A stretch of 64,000 nt of DNA, from the NCBI RefSeq assembly GCF_029589495.1, contig NZ_JAAIVF010000004.1, positions 310,001-374,000 of the forward strand. Direction: 5' to 3'. Positions 35,779 through 46,031 of this stretch are shown piece by piece (position 1 is the stretch's first letter; each line of letters opens with the position of its first letter). The position numbers and the translations under genes were made by a program. The notes under the pieces were generated by a model. That model made no database searches, was not told the origin of the DNA, and saw nothing but the letters and a program-made list of their open reading frames with translations. The stretch comes from Speluncibacter jeojiensis. GTDB lineage: Bacteria; Actinomycetota; Actinomycetes; Mycobacteriales; Mycobacteriaceae.

Positions 35779-36153
35779 ATGGCAATCAGTTCGGGATCGG
35801 GCGCGCCCGCAGACGGTTCCTCAGACCGTAGGCCGGACGACAAACGCCCCGTCCTGATCACCGAGGCGCAGGCATCCTTCGAGGAACAGCAGCGCGCCCG
35901 GATCCGCAAGTACTCGATCATGATGGGCGTGCGCATCCCCGCATTGGTCCTCGCCGCGCTCGCGTACACCACCTGGCACAACGGATGGATCGCGTTGGCG
36001 ATCATCGCGGTGTCGATCCCGCTGCCGTGGATGGCGGTGCTGATCGCGAACGACCGTCCGCCGCGTACCAAGGACGAGCCGCGCCGCTACGACCACAAGA
36101 CCCCGCCGGCGCCGGAACTGGACGGCCCCGCCCACAAGACCATCGAGGGCTGA
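35779..36153 (+). CDS. DUF3099 membrane protein
   Basis: A 124-residue protein with a soluble N-terminus containing VLITEAQASFEEQQRARIRKY, the DUF3099 hallmark. Two transmembrane helices follow at about residues 54-72 (IMMGVRIPALVLAALAYTT) and 77-97 (WIALAIIAVSIPLPWMAVLIAN), then a charged tail. ATG 35779 lies just after GTGGGGGT. Function is unknown. It is followed 42 bp later by the methyltransferase gene and may share its transcript. Confidence 0.86.
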   Translation: MAISSGSGAPADGSSDRRPDDKRPVLITEAQASFEEQQRARIRKYSIMMGVRIPALVLAALAYTTWHNGWIALAIIAVSIPLPWMAVLIANDRPPRTKDEPRRYDHKTPPAPELDGPAHKTIEG

Positions 36154-36195
36154 GCCTCTAGCGTCCCCGGTCACTGGCCCTGCAAGGATCGCCGG

Positions 36196-37698
36196 GTGGC
36201 TCCTGTGACCGATGACCTGACCGCGCTCGCTCCCCTGCTCCGCGAGTGCTTCCTGCGCGCAAGCTACGACACCGACTCGCTGCTCGGGTTGCTCGGCCCC
36301 GACGCGCACCGGGCGCTCACCCGCGGCGAACCGGTTCCCGTGCGGCGGGCCAGCGCCGACGGTGGACGTCTCGGCACGCTGGTGCGTCTGCTGCTGCTCG
36401 TCGACGACTGCGCCGAATCCGAGGCGCGGGCCGCGCTCGACCCGGTGCCGCTCGAGCGGGCGATCGCGGCGGGACTGCTCGAACGCGACGGCGACCGCGT
36501 GCGCGCCGCGCTCGACGTGCGGCCGATGGATGCGGGCACCGGCACCCGGTGGATGATCTCCGACCTCGACGGCAGCATGCGCGCCCTGACCGCCGAACCC
36601 GAGCATGTGCTCGGCGTCGGGCATGCGTCGCTGTCGTTGCTGTCCGCCACCCCGACCGCACCCGTCGGCAGCGTGCTCGACATCGGCACCGGCTGCGGGG
36701 TCCAGGCCGTACGTGCCACCGACTACGCCCGCCAGGTCACCGCCACCGACGTCAATGCCCGCGCCCTCGCCCTGACGTCCGCCGGGTGCGCGCTCAACGA
36801 CGTCGACGTCGAGTTGCTGCACGGCCCCTGGTTCGATCCGGTCGCCGGGCGCGGGTTCGACCAGATCGTCGCCAACCCGCCGTTCGTCGTCGGCGGCAGT
36901 GGGGTCGATCATACCTACCGCGACTCCGGGCTGGCCCTCGACGGCGCCAGCGAGCTGATGATCGGGCGGGCGCCGCAGCACCTCACCCCCGGCGGCACCG
37001 CGGCCATGCTCGCCTCGTGGGTGCACGTTCAGGGGCAGGACTGGCGCGAACGCGTCTCGTCGTGGCTGCCGGACCACGGCGTCGAGGCGTGGGTCGTGCA
37101 GCGCGACGTCGCCGACCCGGCGCTGTATGTGGGCACCTGGATGCGCGACGCCGGGCTGGACCCGCGCGACCGCACCGTCGCCGGGCAGGCCGAGGCGTGG
37201 TTCGACACGTTCGCGCACGAGCGCGTCGAGGGGGTCGGGTTCGGCTTCGTCTATCTGCGGCGCACCGACGAGGCCACCGGGCTGCTCGCCGAGGATCTGC
37301 GGCACGGCTTCGACGACCCGCTGGGAGCGGAGGCACTGGACTACCTGCATCGGATCGCCTGGCTGCGCGAACACGACCTGATGGGCTCGCGGTTCACGCT
37401 CGCGCCGGCGACGGCGCTCGAGCGGGTGTCGCTGCCGAGCGCGCCCGAGCCCGGCTGGCACGAGGTGGTGGCGCGGGTGCACCGCGGCGACGGCCCGCGC
37501 TGGCAGCACGAGGTCGACGACCTGGCCGTGTCGCTGCTGTCCGGCCTGTGCGCCGAGGGCCTTCCGCTCGGCGAGCTGGTCTCGCTGCTGTCGTTCGCAC
37601 ACGAGCTCCCGGAGGCGGAACTGACCGTGCGCGCGGTGGAGTTGATCGACGGGCTGGTCCGGCACGGGCTGGTCCGGCCGGCGGGGCCCGGTTCCTGA
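36196..37698 (+). CDS. HemK/RsmC-like N-methyltransferase with DUF7059-type N-terminal domain
   Basis: A 500-residue protein. Residues about 1-110 form a helical leader domain. A Rossmann methyltransferase follows: VLDIGTGCGVQAV (SAM motif I), VTATDVNARALALT (motif II) and IVANPPFVVGG, the NPPF motif of enzymes that methylate exocyclic or amide nitrogens in RNA, DNA or glutamine. A C-terminal region of about 200 residues (from AGQAEAWFDTFAHERVEGVGFGF) is specific to this actinobacterial group. GTG 36196 is used. The substrate is unknown. It lies 194 bp upstream of sigB. Confidence 0.83.
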   Translation: MAPVTDDLTALAPLLRECFLRASYDTDSLLGLLGPDAHRALTRGEPVPVRRASADGGRLGTLVRLLLLVDDCAESEARAALDPVPLERAIAAGLLERDGDRVRAALDVRPMDAGTGTRWMISDLDGSMRALTAEPEHVLGVGHASLSLLSATPTAPVGSVLDIGTGCGVQAVRATDYARQVTATDVNARALALTSAGCALNDVDVELLHGPWFDPVAGRGFDQIVANPPFVVGGSGVDHTYRDSGLALDGASELMIGRAPQHLTPGGTAAMLASWVHVQGQDWRERVSSWLPDHGVEAWVVQRDVADPALYVGTWMRDAGLDPRDRTVAGQAEAWFDTFAHERVEGVGFGFVYLRRTDEATGLLAEDLRHGFDDPLGAEALDYLHRIAWLREHDLMGSRFTLAPATALERVSLPSAPEPGWHEVVARVHRGDGPRWQHEVDDLAVSLLSGLCAEGLPLGELVSLLSFAHELPEAELTVRAVELIDGLVRHGLVRPAGPGS

Positions 37699-37830
37699 CC
37701 CGGCCGGGTCAGCGGCCCCTCCGTCGGGTCCGCCGAGCCGCGGGGTTCCCCGGACGATCACTTCTCAGGATCTTCTCAGACCTGCGGTCGTCTTTACCCA
37801 GGTCAAGACGGTTTCAACTGATCGGCTGGG

Positions 37831-37857
37831 GGAACTTTTCCGGTGTGTCCACGCGTT
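37831..37857 (+). promoter_or_regulatory. candidate SigE/SigH-type promoter of sigB
   Basis: GGAAC (37831-37835, inside GGGGGAAC) and CGTT (37854-37857) with 19 bp between GGAAC and GTT match the ECF sigma -35/-10 pattern known for SigE/SigH promoters. It lies about 35-60 nt upstream of the sigB ATG. In M. tuberculosis sigB is a known SigE/SigH target. Confidence 0.6.
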
Positions 37858-37892
37858 GACGCTATGAGACACCACCGATCAGGAGGCACGTC

Positions 37893-38864
37893 ATGACCAC
37901 TCGCCTTGCCCAGCCGCGCACCAGCGGCTCCCGTTCCGACATCGACGCCCAGAGCCCCTCGGCAGATCTGGTTCGCGTCTACCTGAACGGGATCGGCAAG
38001 ACTGCGCTACTCAACGCCGCTGAAGAGGTGGAGTTGGCCAAGCGCATCGAGGCGGGCCTGTATGCGCAGCATCTGCTGGCCGCCAAGCCGCGCCTGGGCG
38101 CCGCGAAGAAGCGCGACCTGGCCACGATCGTCCGCGACGGGCAGGCCGCCCGCAGCCACCTCCTCGAAGCCAACCTGCGCCTGGTCGTGTCGCTGGCCAA
38201 GCGGTACACGGGCCGCGGGATGCCGCTGCTCGACCTGATCCAGGAGGGCAACCTCGGGCTGATCCGCGCGATGGAGAAGTTCGACTACGCGAAGGGCTTC
38301 AAGTTCTCGACCTACGCGACCTGGTGGATCCGTCAGGCGATCACCCGCGGAATGGCCGACCAGTCCCGCACGATCCGGCTGCCCGTCCACCTGGTCGAGC
38401 AGGTCAACAAGCTGGCACGCATCAAGCGTGAACTGCACCAGCAGCTCGGCCGTGAGGCCACCGACGAGGAGCTGTCGGCCGAGTCCGGCATCCCGGTCGA
38501 GAAGATCACCGACCTGCTCGATCACAGCCGCGACCCGGTGAGCCTGGACATGCCGGTGGGCAGCGACGAGGAGGCGCCGCTCGGCGACTTCATCGAGGAC
38601 TCGGAGGCCACCTCCGCCGAGGCCGCGGTCATCGCCGGGCTGCTGCACACCGATGTCCGGACGGTGCTGGCCACGCTCGACGAGCGCGAGCAGCAGGTGA
38701 TCCGGCTGCGCTTCGGTCTCGACGACGGCCAGCCGCGCACCCTCGACCAGATCGGCAAGCTCTTCGGGCTGTCCCGCGAGCGGGTGCGCCAGATCGAGCG
38801 TGAGGTCATGGGCAAGCTGCGCCAGGGTGAGCGCGCCGACCGGCTGCGCGCCTACGCCAGCTGA
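37893..38864 (+). CDS. sigB: principal-like sigma factor SigB
   Basis: A 323-residue group-2 sigma-70. It lacks the basic arm of SigA and begins at region 1.2 ([30 protein letters not shown]). Region 2 has [22 protein letters not shown] and [29 protein letters not shown]. Regions 3 and 4 end with [22 protein letters not shown] 37893 has AGGAGG 6 nt upstream. It probably serves general stress and stationary phase. The promoter region carries an ECF-type GGAAC/GTT pair, and a clean terminator follows. Confidence 0.97.
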   Translation: MTTRLAQPRTSGSRSDIDAQSPSADLVRVYLNGIGKTALLNAAEEVELAKRIEAGLYAQHLLAAKPRLGAAKKRDLATIVRDGQAARSHLLEANLRLVVSLAKRYTGRGMPLLDLIQEGNLGLIRAMEKFDYAKGFKFSTYATWWIRQAITRGMADQSRTIRLPVHLVEQVNKLARIKRELHQQLGREATDEELSAESGIPVEKITDLLDHSRDPVSLDMPVGSDEEAPLGDFIEDSEATSAEAAVIAGLLHTDVRTVLATLDEREQQVIRLRFGLDDGQPRTLDQIGKLFGLSRERVRQIEREVMGKLRQGERADRLRAYAS

Positions 38865-38895
38865 CAGACCCGGACCGACCGAAGACCCGAACCCG

Positions 38896-38925
38896 AGGGG
38901 CGGCGAGCGCAGGCTCGCCGCCCCT
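38896..38925 (+). terminator. intrinsic terminator after sigB
   Basis: A 13-bp stem, AGGGGCGGCGAGC (38896-38908) with GCTCGCCGCCCCT (38913-38925), a 4-nt loop, then TT. It lies 31 nt past the sigB stop and just before the convergent acetyltransferase gene. Confidence 0.88.
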
Positions 38926-38936
38926 TTCGTGTCCGG

Positions 38937-41651
38937 TCAGCGCAGCCGGCGCGGCCCGAGGTCGAACTGATTGGGCTCCGGGCCCAGCCGCACCCGGGCC
39001 TCGAGCACCTCCGCGCCGGTCTCCGCCGCGAGGATGGGCTCACAGGACAATTCGCGGATCTCGGGTACGTCGTCGGCCAGCGCGGACACGCGGTGCACCA
39101 GGTCGATCAGCGCGTCGCGGTCGGCGGCCTGCCCGGTGCGATAGCCGTCGAGCAGCGGCGCCGCCTTCGGCGCACCGATCAGGTCGGCCGCTTCCCGCTC
39201 GGTGACCGGCAGCACCCGGAAGGCGCGGTCCCCCAGCAGGTCCGAGATCACCCCGGCCAGGCCGAACGAGATCAGCGAACCGAACGACGGGTCATCCTGC
39301 ACGCCGATCACACACTGGATGCCCTTGGTCGCCATGCGCTGCACCTGGAGTTCCGACTCGCCGGTGACCTCGACCAGGTCGCGGAACGCCCAGCGCACCG
39401 ACTCGGCCTCGGGCAGGTCCAGGCGCACCCCGACCAGGTCGGCGCGGCGTCGCCACGGTTCCCCGATGGCCTTCACCGCCACCGGATAGCCCAATTCGGC
39501 GGCCGCGGCCACCGCCTCCTCCGCACTGGCCGCGGTGCGGTATTCGACGACGTCGATCCCGTAGCACCCCAGCAGTTCGGAGGACTCCTCGTCGGTGAGC
39601 CAGCGCCCCTGTCCGTCGGCGACCCACGAGTCGACGAGGGACCGCGCGCGCTCCGCGTCGATGTCCTCGAACCGGCGGAAAGTCGACACCGGCCGGGCCC
39701 GCCACGCCGAGTAGCGCCACGCCCGCGCCAGTGACCGCGCCGCCCGCTCCGGGCCCGGATACGACGGCACCGATCCGCGCACGGGATTGCCGTCCACGTC
39801 GCGCACCGCGAGCACGTCGGGAATCCCCTCCGCGGCGAGGAACGTGGTGACGATCGGCTTCGGGGTGCCCCGGGCCGCTTCGCGCAGCGCCCTCGCGTAC
39901 GGCTCGACCATGACGGTGATCGGCGGCACGAACACCACCATCACCGCGTCGGCGCTGTCCGACGCGATCGCCGCCGAGACCGCCCTGGCGAAGTCCTCCG
40001 GGGTGGCGCGGGCGCCGAGGTCAACCGGGTCCGAGACCTCCAGTCCCTCGCCGCGTGCGGCGTCCGCCGCAAGGATCCCCAGCGCCGACGAGTTGCCGAC
40101 CACCGCCAGCCGCGGCCCCTGCGGCAGCGGCTGATAGCCCAGCAACAGTGCGGTGTCGAAAAGTTGCGCGATCGAGTCGACCTGGATGACGCCGGACTGC
40201 TCGAACAACACCCGCACGCTCGCGTCGTCGATCTCGACGCCGGTCGCCGCCAACGCCGGCGGCACCGCGTGCCGCCCGCTCTTGACCGCGACGATCGGCT
40301 TGGTGCGCCCCACCCGGCGGGCGATCCGGGAGAACTTGCGCGGGTTGCCGAAACTCTCCAGGTACAGCATCACGACGTCGGTGTCGGGGTCCGAGTCCCA
40401 GTACTGCAGCAGATCGTTGCCGGACAGGTCGCCGCGGTTTCCCGCCGAGACGAACGTCGACAATCCCAGATGACGCTGCGCTGCCCCGTCGAGGATGGCG
40501 ATGCCCAGTGCGCCGGACTGGCAGAAGAACCCGATCCGGCCGCGACCGGGGACCACCGGGGCGAGGGTGGCGTTGAGAGCGGTCGCCGGGTCGGTGTTCG
40601 CCACCCCCAGCGCGTTCGGCCCGACCAGACGCATGCCGTGGGCGCGGGCGGCCAGGACCAGCCGGCGTTCCGACTCGCGGCCCTCGCCGCCGACCTCGCT
40701 GAAGCCCGACGACACCACGACCAGCGCCTTGACGCCCTTGGCCAGGCAGTCGTCGAGCACGTCGTCGATGCTGGGCGCCGGCACTGCCACCACCGCGAGG
40801 TCCACGTCGTCGGGGATGTCGCGCACCGACGCGTAGGCACGCACCCCCCGGACCGAGCGGTGGTCGGCGTTGACCGGGAACACCGGACCGGTGAAACCCG
40901 CTCCGAGAAGGTTGGCCAGCACCACGTTGCCGACCTTGGTGTTGTCGGTGGACGCGCCGATCACCGCGACGGAACGGGGGGTGAGCAGGTTGCGCACGCT
41001 GCGGGCCTCGGCGGCGCGCTCGCGGGCGTTGCGGACCGACAGCAGCGCCTCGGTCGGGTCGATCGCGAACTCGAGGTGCACCACGCCGCCGTCGAAGCTG
41101 CGGCTGACCTGGTAGCCGGCCTCGCGGAACACCGAGATCATGTGCCGGTTCTCGGCGAGGACCTCGGCGACGAACTTGTGCAAACCGTTCTCTGCGGCTG
41201 CCCCGGCCAGGTGTTCGAGCAGGATCGGACCGAGCCCGCGGCCCTGATGATGGTCGGCGACGACGAAGGCGACCTCGGCCGAGGTCCCGTCGCCGACGTC
41301 CTTGAGCCGTTCGTAGCGCCCGACCGCGATGATGTCGCCGCCGAGCATCATGATCAGTGCCACCCGGTCGTGGTGGTCGACGGTGGTGAACCGTTTGACG
41401 TCGCGCGCGGGCATCGTCGGGTACGGGCCGAAGTAGCGCAGATACCGCGTGCGTTCGGACAGCCGCGCGTGGAAGTCGATCAGACGCTCTGCGTCGCCCG
41501 GCAGGATCGGCCGCAGGTGCACGGCCCCGCCGTCGGTGGCCAGCACGTCGGCCTCCCACTGCTGCGGGAACGGGTGCGCCTCCAGTGCCTCACCGGGGGT
41601 GGTGGCCGCATCGGTCGGGTTGGGTTCGGTTGATTCAGTCACGTGGGTCAT
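38937..41651 (-). CDS. GNAT acetyltransferase fused to NDP-forming acyl-CoA synthetase (PatA-like)
   Basis: A 904-residue fusion. Residues about 35-215 are a GNAT domain: AVHLRPILPGDAERL, VAFVVADHHQGRGLG (acetyl-CoA loop) and VLAENRHMISVFREAGY. From about 225 an acyl-CoA synthetase (NDP-forming) CoA-binding fold begins (SVAVIGASTDNTKVGNVV). The succinyl-CoA-ligase-like centre is VGPNALGVAN and FCQSGALG, and the ATP-grasp part starts near 680 (LLGCYGIDVVEYR, YPVAVKAIG). Usual catalytic residues of the synthetase part may be missing. N-terminal GNAT order is that of Streptomyces PatA, a protein lysine acetyltransferase. It overlaps the upstream acuC gene by 17 bp, pairing an acetyltransferase with a deacetylase. 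Confidence 0.87.
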   Translation of the reverse strand: MTHVTESTEPNPTDAATTPGEALEAHPFPQQWEADVLATDGGAVHLRPILPGDAERLIDFHARLSERTRYLRYFGPYPTMPARDVKRFTTVDHHDRVALIMMLGGDIIAVGRYERLKDVGDGTSAEVAFVVADHHQGRGLGPILLEHLAGAAAENGLHKFVAEVLAENRHMISVFREAGYQVSRSFDGGVVHLEFAIDPTEALLSVRNARERAAEARSVRNLLTPRSVAVIGASTDNTKVGNVVLANLLGAGFTGPVFPVNADHRSVRGVRAYASVRDIPDDVDLAVVAVPAPSIDDVLDDCLAKGVKALVVVSSGFSEVGGEGRESERRLVLAARAHGMRLVGPNALGVANTDPATALNATLAPVVPGRGRIGFFCQSGALGIAILDGAAQRHLGLSTFVSAGNRGDLSGNDLLQYWDSDPDTDVVMLYLESFGNPRKFSRIARRVGRTKPIVAVKSGRHAVPPALAATGVEIDDASVRVLFEQSGVIQVDSIAQLFDTALLLGYQPLPQGPRLAVVGNSSALGILAADAARGEGLEVSDPVDLGARATPEDFARAVSAAIASDSADAVMVVFVPPITVMVEPYARALREAARGTPKPIVTTFLAAEGIPDVLAVRDVDGNPVRGSVPSYPGPERAARSLARAWRYSAWRARPVSTFRRFEDIDAERARSLVDSWVADGQGRWLTDEESSELLGCYGIDVVEYRTAASAEEAVAAAAELGYPVAVKAIGEPWRRRADLVGVRLDLPEAESVRWAFRDLVEVTGESELQVQRMATKGIQCVIGVQDDPSFGSLISFGLAGVISDLLGDRAFRVLPVTEREAADLIGAPKAAPLLDGYRTGQAADRDALIDLVHRVSALADDVPEIRELSCEPILAAETGAEVLEARVRLGPEPNQFDLGPRRLR

Positions 41652-42951
41652 CCGGGTCGAGTCCGAGCAGGGGGAAGACGTTGCGGCGGGTGTCCGCGAT
41701 CGCCGAGTCCAGGCGCGCCAGGTCGCGTTCGCTGCGGTCGACGCCGGGCACGGTCACCACCGGCGCCCGCGGCGGTCCGCCATCCCACCGCGAGAACCGC
41801 ACGTCACCGCCGTCGCCCATGACGACGGGGACCTCGACGTTCGGCGCGAGGGTCGCGGCGCGGCGCCGCCACGACTCGGGAACCGCTGCGGCCGGATCGA
41901 TCTCGCGCCCGAGCACGGCGGCGATCAGGTGCGTCCAGGCCCGCGGGACCACCCGGACCAGGCCGTAACCGCCGCCGCCGACGGCCAGCCAGCGGCCGTC
42001 CGCACACTCGTCCGCCAGCGCACGCATGGCGAGGAACGCGGCACGCTGCCCGTCGACGGTCAGCGCCAGGTCGGCGAGCGGGTCTTCCCGGTGGCTGTCC
42101 ACGCCGCACTGGCTGACGATGATCTGCGGCTTGAACGCCCGCACCACACTCGGCACCACCGCGTGGAATGCCCTCAGCCACAGGGCATCACCGGTCCCCG
42201 GCAGCACCGCGACGTTGACCGCCGTGCCCTCGGCGTCCCCCATTCCGACCTCGGCCGGCCACCCGGTGCCCGGCCACAGCGTCGCCGGATGCTGATGGAT
42301 GGACACGGTCATCACCCGCGGATCGCCGACGAACGCCCGCTGCACACCGTCGCCGTGGTGCACGTCCACGTCGATGTAGGCGATCCGGTCGAATCCGTGG
42401 TCCAGCAGCCATGCGATGGCCACCGCGACGTCGTTGTACACGCAGAAGCCCGACCCGTGGTCGGGCATCGCATGGTGCAGCCCGCCACCGATGTTGACGG
42501 CCCGCCTGGCGCGCCCCGTCGCGATCGCCCGCGCCGCGGCGATCGTGCCGCCCGCCATGATCGCGCCGGCCTCGTGCATGTGTGCGAAGATCGGCGTGTC
42601 CTCGGTACCGAGCCCGTGGTTGCCCGCCAGCAGCAATTCGACCGCCCCGCCGCGCGGCGCCAGTTTCACCGCGTCGACGTACTCGGGGGTGTGTACGCGC
42701 AGCAGTTCGGCGTCGGTCGCCGAGGACGGCCTGAGCGTCTCGACCCCCTCGAGCAGCCCGAGGTCAGCGCTCAGCGCCATCGTCAGGTCGAGGCGGACCG
42801 GATCCATCGGATGGTTGGCGCTCAACTTGTACGACAGATACTCCGGCGTCCACACGATGGCGGGATCCGCTCGATCCGCCACCGGCTCCGCCCCGAGACC
42901 GTCTGCCGACGATCGAGGGTTTCCCGCCTCTGCGGGCGGCCTGGAAGACAT
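41635..42951 (-). CDS. acuC: AcuC-type histone deacetylase-like protein
   Basis: A 438-residue zinc deacetylase of the class I/II histone-deacetylase fold. The active-site run contains IGGGLHHAMPDHGSGFCVYNDVAVA (the two His and the tunnel residues) and YIDVDVHHGDGVQ (zinc Asp and His). The third zinc Asp is expected in QCGVDSHREDPLAD. It probably removes acetyl groups from lysines of metabolic enzymes, as AcuC does for acetyl-CoA synthetase in Bacillus. It overlaps the downstream GNAT/synthetase gene by 17 bp and is divergent from ideR over 124 bp. Confidence 0.92.
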   Translation of the reverse strand: MSSRPPAEAGNPRSSADGLGAEPVADRADPAIVWTPEYLSYKLSANHPMDPVRLDLTMALSADLGLLEGVETLRPSSATDAELLRVHTPEYVDAVKLAPRGGAVELLLAGNHGLGTEDTPIFAHMHEAGAIMAGGTIAAARAIATGRARRAVNIGGGLHHAMPDHGSGFCVYNDVAVAIAWLLDHGFDRIAYIDVDVHHGDGVQRAFVGDPRVMTVSIHQHPATLWPGTGWPAEVGMGDAEGTAVNVAVLPGTGDALWLRAFHAVVPSVVRAFKPQIIVSQCGVDSHREDPLADLALTVDGQRAAFLAMRALADECADGRWLAVGGGGYGLVRVVPRAWTHLIAAVLGREIDPAAAVPESWRRRAATLAPNVEVPVVMGDGGDVRFSRWDGGPPRAPVVTVPGVDRSERDLARLDSAIADTRRNVFPLLGLDPDDPRD

Positions 42952-43075
42952 GGCTCGACGCTACTTCCGAGCGCACCGGCGCGCGAGCGAACGCACCGTA
43001 CGCCACGGCGCCCGCGCAGCGCACGAGTTTTCGATCTGTCCCGGTAGACTTTGGACTGACGAAGGGGAAATCAGC

Positions 43076-43768
43076 GTGAAGGATCTGGTCGACACCACGG
43101 AGATGTATCTCCGTACCGTGTACGAGCTCGAAGAAGAGGGCATTGTGCCGCTGCGCGCACGCATCGCGGAGCGTCTCGAGCAGAGCGGGCCGACCGTCAG
43201 CCAGACGGTGGCGCGGATGGAGCGCGACGGCCTGCTCGCGGTCGCCGGCGACCGCCACCTCGAGCTGACGGACAAGGGCCGCGGCCTGGCGATCGCGGTC
43301 ATGCGCAAGCACCGCCTCGCCGAGCGCCTGTTGGTGGACGTCATCGGACTCCCCTGGGAGGACGTCCACGCCGAGGCCTGCCGATGGGAGCACGTCATGA
43401 GCGAGGAGGTCGAGCGGCGGCTCGTCGAGGTCCTCGAGAACCCGACGATCTCCCCGTACGGCAACCCGATCCCCGGACTGCCCGAGCTCGGACTCGACCG
43501 CAACGGCGACGGCTCCGGCGCGGGGCTGCTGATGCGGCTCAACGAGATCCCGAACGGCGAGCCCACCGCGGTGGTCGTGCGGCGTCTCGCCGAGCACGTC
43601 CAGGTCGACACCGAGCTGATCGCGAGCCTACGTGACGCCGGCGTGGTGCCCAGCGCGCGCGTGACGGTCGAGACCCGGCCCGGCTTCGCGACCATCACCG
43701 CCACCGGCCACCAGTCCTTCGACCTGCCCGAAGAGATGGCGCGCGCCGTCCAGGTCGAGCGCATCTGA
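43076..43768 (+). CDS. ideR: iron-dependent repressor IdeR/DtxR
   Basis: A 230-residue iron-sensing repressor, the exact IdeR length from GTG 43076 (GAAGGGG upstream). The N-terminal winged helix has [16 protein letters not shown]. All metal residues sit at IdeR numbering: Met10, Cys102, Glu105 and His106 for one site (EACRWEHVM), His79, Glu83 and His98 for the other. The SH3-like C-terminal domain begins near 145. With Fe2+ it represses siderophore and uptake genes and activates storage genes. It is followed 14 nt later by galE, as in Corynebacterium. Confidence 0.97.
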   Translation: MKDLVDTTEMYLRTVYELEEEGIVPLRARIAERLEQSGPTVSQTVARMERDGLLAVAGDRHLELTDKGRGLAIAVMRKHRLAERLLVDVIGLPWEDVHAEACRWEHVMSEEVERRLVEVLENPTISPYGNPIPGLPELGLDRNGDGSGAGLLMRLNEIPNGEPTAVVVRRLAEHVQVDTELIASLRDAGVVPSARVTVETRPGFATITATGHQSFDLPEEMARAVQVERI

Positions 43769-43782
43769 GCGGGGAGTCCTCT

Positions 43783-44772
43783 GTGAGATTGCTGGTCACC
43801 GGCGGCGCCGGTTATGTCGGTTCGGCCTGTGCGCGGGTGCTGCTCGAGCGTGGCCACGAGGTCGTCGTCGTGGACGACCTGTCCACGGGCAACCGGGACG
43901 CGGTGCCGGATGCGGCCACCTTTGTCCAGGGCGATGTCGCCGAACTCGCCGGTGACGTCCTCGGCGGATCCGACCGGTTCGACGGCGTGCTGCATTTCGC
44001 GGCGCAATCTCTGGTCGGCGAGTCTGTCGTGAAGCCGGAGAAGTACTGGCAGGGCAACGTCGTCACGACGCTCACGCTGCTCGAGGCGATGCGCCGCACC
44101 GGCACCGGCCGGCTGGTCTTCTCGTCGACCGCCGCCACCTACGGTGAGCCCGAGCGGTTGCCGATCACCGAGGACATGCCGACCCGGCCGACGAACCCTT
44201 ACGGCGCAACGAAACTCGCGATCGACCACGCCATCACCTCCTATGCGAACGCGCACGACCTGGCCGCGGTGAGCCTGCGCTACTTCAACGTCGCGGGCGC
44301 CTACCACGGCGCGGGCGAGAACCGGCTGGTCGAGACCCATCTGATCCCGCTGGTGCTGCAGGCCGCGCTCGGTCAGCGCCCGAACATCGCGGTGTTCGGC
44401 GACGACTGGCCCACCAAGGACGGCACCGCGGTGCGCGACTACATCCACGTGCTGGATCTGGCCGAGGCCCATCTGCTCGCGTTGTCTCATGCCCGTCCGG
44501 GATCGCACGACATCTACAACCTCGGCAGCGGTGAGGGTTTCACCGTGCGCGAGGTCATCTCCGCCTGCGAGCGCGTCACCGGCCGGACCATCCCGGTGGT
44601 CGACGCCCCACGCCGCGCCGGCGACCCTGCGGTGCTGGTGGCCTCGAGTGCCCGCGCGATCGACGAGCTCGGCTGGCGGCCCCAGCACACCGACCTCGAC
44701 GAGATCGTTGCGGACGCATGGGCGTACCTGGTCGAGCTCGGCGACCGGTCACACGCCGCCGGCGTGCACTGA
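43783..44772 (+). CDS. galE: UDP-glucose 4-epimerase
   Basis: A 329-residue short-chain dehydrogenase-like epimerase interconverting UDP-glucose and UDP-galactose, the source of galactose for arabinogalactan. The NAD motif is [16 protein letters not shown], the ribose contact [10 protein letters not shown], the catalytic Ser/Thr and Tyr lie in FSSTAATYG and NPYGATKLA (YxxxK), and the substrate loop is YFNVAGA. GTG 43783 is 14 nt after ideR, so the two are probably one transcript. The last 24 bp overlap the convergent DUF4192 gene. Confidence 0.94.
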   Translation: MRLLVTGGAGYVGSACARVLLERGHEVVVVDDLSTGNRDAVPDAATFVQGDVAELAGDVLGGSDRFDGVLHFAAQSLVGESVVKPEKYWQGNVVTTLTLLEAMRRTGTGRLVFSSTAATYGEPERLPITEDMPTRPTNPYGATKLAIDHAITSYANAHDLAAVSLRYFNVAGAYHGAGENRLVETHLIPLVLQAALGQRPNIAVFGDDWPTKDGTAVRDYIHVLDLAEAHLLALSHARPGSHDIYNLGSGEGFTVREVISACERVTGRTIPVVDAPRRAGDPAVLVASSARAIDELGWRPQHTDLDEIVADAWAYLVELGDRSHAAGVH

Positions 44773-45897
44773 CTCGGCCGCCGGGGGCAGCCTCACACCG
44801 AGCCGGCGCGCGCAGCCGAACGCGGTGTACGCGAGTTCCCGGATCCGCTCCGGCCGGATTCCGCGCTGCAGGGCGTCGTCGAGCAGCCCGGCCATGCGGT
44901 TGAGCGGGTCCGCCTCCAGTGCCGCGTCGAGCGCCACACCGGCGAAGGGACCGTCACCGCGCACGTAGGCGCCGAACGCGACCAGTGTCGCGGCCTCTGC
45001 TCGTTCGAAGTCCGGCAGCACGCGGGTGAGCGTGAGCCACAGGCGTTCCGCAGCATCGGCGTGGTCGCCCAGTGCGAGCGCGAAGAGGCAGTCGCGTACC
45101 GCCGGATTCGTCAGCGCCAATGCGATCTCGACGAGTTCCTCGGCGTCCAGTGACTCGGCGGATTCGTCGGCGATGCGGCCGAGCACGAACTCGAGTTCCT
45201 TCCGGGAGGCGCGCGGCCCGCCGAGTTCGCGGGCGAGGCGCACCCTGTCCCGGGCACGGTCGATCAACTCCGCCAATGCTTCTCGCCGCAGTTCGAGCCC
45301 CGGCGACAGCAGCTCCTCGAGTTCGCCGCGGTCCGACCGGATGACGCGGCCGCCGAACACGTGCGCGGCGGTCACCGGTGACGACGCCGGATCGGGCACG
45401 GCCCCACCGCGCGGGTCCCGGCCGAGGTCTGTCCACCGCTCCCCCGCGGCGATCCGCGGCACCTGGTGAGCTCCGCGCAGTTCGGTCCCGGCGCGTTCGA
45501 GCACCTCGGCGAGATCCGCCGCCAGCCACCGGTGCCGCCGGGCCGAACTCGACCGGTCACCACCCGCAAGCACTTCACCGTCGGCCTCGTCATCGATGAC
45601 GAGCGCGATCGCCGCCTCGATCTCTTCGCGGGCGCAGAAGTCCGAGAACCTTTGCAGCACCGGCGTCATCGCGTGTCCGGACCCGTCGCCCGTCTCCTCG
45701 TCGGCCCAGCACAGATCATGTCGGAGCACCGCGTTCACGGTGTATTGCGGCCCGCCGACCAGGCAGACCAGCACGAGAGACCGGACCGGAAGGAATCCCA
45801 GCATCGCGGGGGTGGCGGCGATGAGCGCCCCGGGATCGTCGATGTGCAGCGGCTCGGGCTGCAGTTCCGAGGTGGGCGGGTTCGTCGAAGAAGTCAT
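44749..45897 (-). CDS. DUF4192 protein
   Basis: A 382-residue protein of the DUF4192 family (Rv2712c), function unknown. The conserved N-terminal block is [28 protein letters not shown] near residue 20. Further marks are [24 protein letters not shown], and a C-terminal helical repeat region with [45 protein letters not shown] read in segments. ATG 45897 (MTSSTNPP) is chosen; an upstream start at 45975 would add a His/Arg-rich leader. Its tail overlaps that of the convergent galE gene by 24 bp. The neighbourhood ideR-DUF4192 is conserved. Confidence 0.88.
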   Translation of the reverse strand: MTSSTNPPTSELQPEPLHIDDPGALIAATPAMLGFLPVRSLVLVCLVGGPQYTVNAVLRHDLCWADEETGDGSGHAMTPVLQRFSDFCAREEIEAAIALVIDDEADGEVLAGGDRSSSARRHRWLAADLAEVLERAGTELRGAHQVPRIAAGERWTDLGRDPRGGAVPDPASSPVTAAHVFGGRVIRSDRGELEELLSPGLELRREALAELIDRARDRVRLARELGGPRASRKELEFVLGRIADESAESLDAEELVEIALALTNPAVRDCLFALALGDHADAAERLWLTLTRVLPDFERAEAATLVAFGAYVRGDGPFAGVALDAALEADPLNRMAGLLDDALQRGIRPERIRELAYTAFGCARRLGVRLPPAAESVHAGGV

Positions 45898-46031
45898 GTC
45901 CCCCACCCTCGCCCGCCGCACAGTCGTCCGGCGCGCCTGCCCGGCCATCTGTGGACAGCCCCGATGGTTGTGCACAACCTGCTCGGCGCGGTGCGCCGGC
46001 CGACGATCCGTCGGACCCGGGTGCTATCTGC

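Noticed and set aside
36246-37859. A 537-codon alternative frame across the methyltransferase gene
   Set aside because: The product is Arg/Ala-rich with no motif, while the overlapping frame has clear SAM and NPPF motifs.
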